From NCBI GenBank assembly GCA_018376005.1, contig JAHACE010000005.1, positions 1 to 13,957 on the forward strand: a stretch of DNA of 13,957 nucleotides, given 5' to 3'. The stretch's first letter is position 1; every line of letters starts with the position of its first letter. The position numbers and the translations under genes were made by a program. The notes under the pieces were generated by a model. That model saw only the letters and a list, made by a program, of their open reading frames with translations, was not told where the DNA came from and did not search any database. Of this stretch, positions 13,695 through 13,957 are shown in pieces. Source of the DNA: Atopobium sp. (GTDB lineage: Bacteria > Actinomycetota > Coriobacteriia > Coriobacteriales > Atopobiaceae).

Positions 13695-13957
13695 TGAACT
13701 GCCTCCCATTTCTTGGACACGATAAATAGGAGGCAGTTCAAAACACACCTAAGTCGGATAATCTGTCAAAAAAACGTATACATGACGCAGAAATTACCAC
13801 AAACATGCAGATTATCGTCATTAGATGTGTAAAATGCCCTCATCTGAGCAGATTATCCGACTTAGGTGTGTTCCGTAGATACAGAATTTATTGATAGTTA
13901 AATTTCTTATATAAGTCTATTCATGTTTAAGCATATTAGATGAAGTTTATGCATAGA
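13695..13957. repeat. Second copy of the structured element, cut by window end
   Basis: These 263 bases align without gaps to 8220-8482, with 21 differences by hand count (about 92% identity). The palindrome (13695-13740) has two stem mismatches on its right arm compared with copy A. The three arms are R1 13743-13765, R2 13808-13830 and R3 13849-13871; R1 and R3 are perfect reverse complements here. The CTTATATAAG palindrome is at 13906-13915. The flank before GAATGAACTG is unlike that of copy A apart from a few bases, marking the element's left edge. The right end lies beyond the window. Confidence 0.85.

Overview
The window looks like chromosome of a low-to-moderate-GC actinomycete of the Coriobacteriia, most like the Atopobium/Lancefieldella/Olsenella group. 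This rests on gene content and codon style (a TrpRS with a PVGRDQ-type site, a TRAM methyltransferase, a lone Pta, a UDP-galactopyranose mutase plus family-2 glycosyltransferase) and is an inference; no rRNA gene is present to fix it.

Layout. 1-2035 is an AT-rich stretch: the 3' part of an ABC-2-like membrane protein (+), then on the minus strand a small exported protein of unknown function followed one base later by a 35-residue single-membrane-span peptide. 2036-4423 is a housekeeping pair, trpS and a TRAM-type 23S rRNA uracil-5 methyltransferase, with no gap between them. 4528-5145 is an AT-rich, atypical RpiB/LacA/LacB-family gene. 5317-6984 holds a VanZ-RDD fusion membrane protein and a GNAT acetyltransferase. 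7221-7406 is a one-cluster ferredoxin with a structured leader and a strong terminator. 7517-8179 is maf. 8718-10964 (minus) is a two-gene unit, glf and a family-2 glycosyltransferase, probably for a galactofuranose-containing surface glycan. 11203-13652 is pta with its own terminator, then a LacX-like aldose epimerase overlapping a second GNAT gene.

The most interesting part is non-coding. A 46-nt palindrome occurs three times (8220-8265, 8635-8680, 13695-13740), always beyond the 3' end of a gene. Copies one and three are each followed by the same roughly 217-nt structured sequence; the shared 263 nt align without gaps at about 92% identity by my hand count, and the third copy runs off the window. 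Inside lies a 23-nt inverted repeat whose arms changed together between copies (A-T in one, G-C in the other), plus a third, diverged copy of the right arm that could compete for pairing. The second palindrome is inverted relative to the others, so 8197-8695 resembles a REPIN/MITE-like doublet between convergent genes. I find no transposase, reverse transcriptase or Cas-like gene in the window to explain it.

The genes form several small, unrelated transcription units rather than one pathway. The clear functional pairs are trpS with the rRNA methyltransferase (translation), glf with the glycosyltransferase (surface glycan), and the exported protein with the small membrane peptide (unknown).
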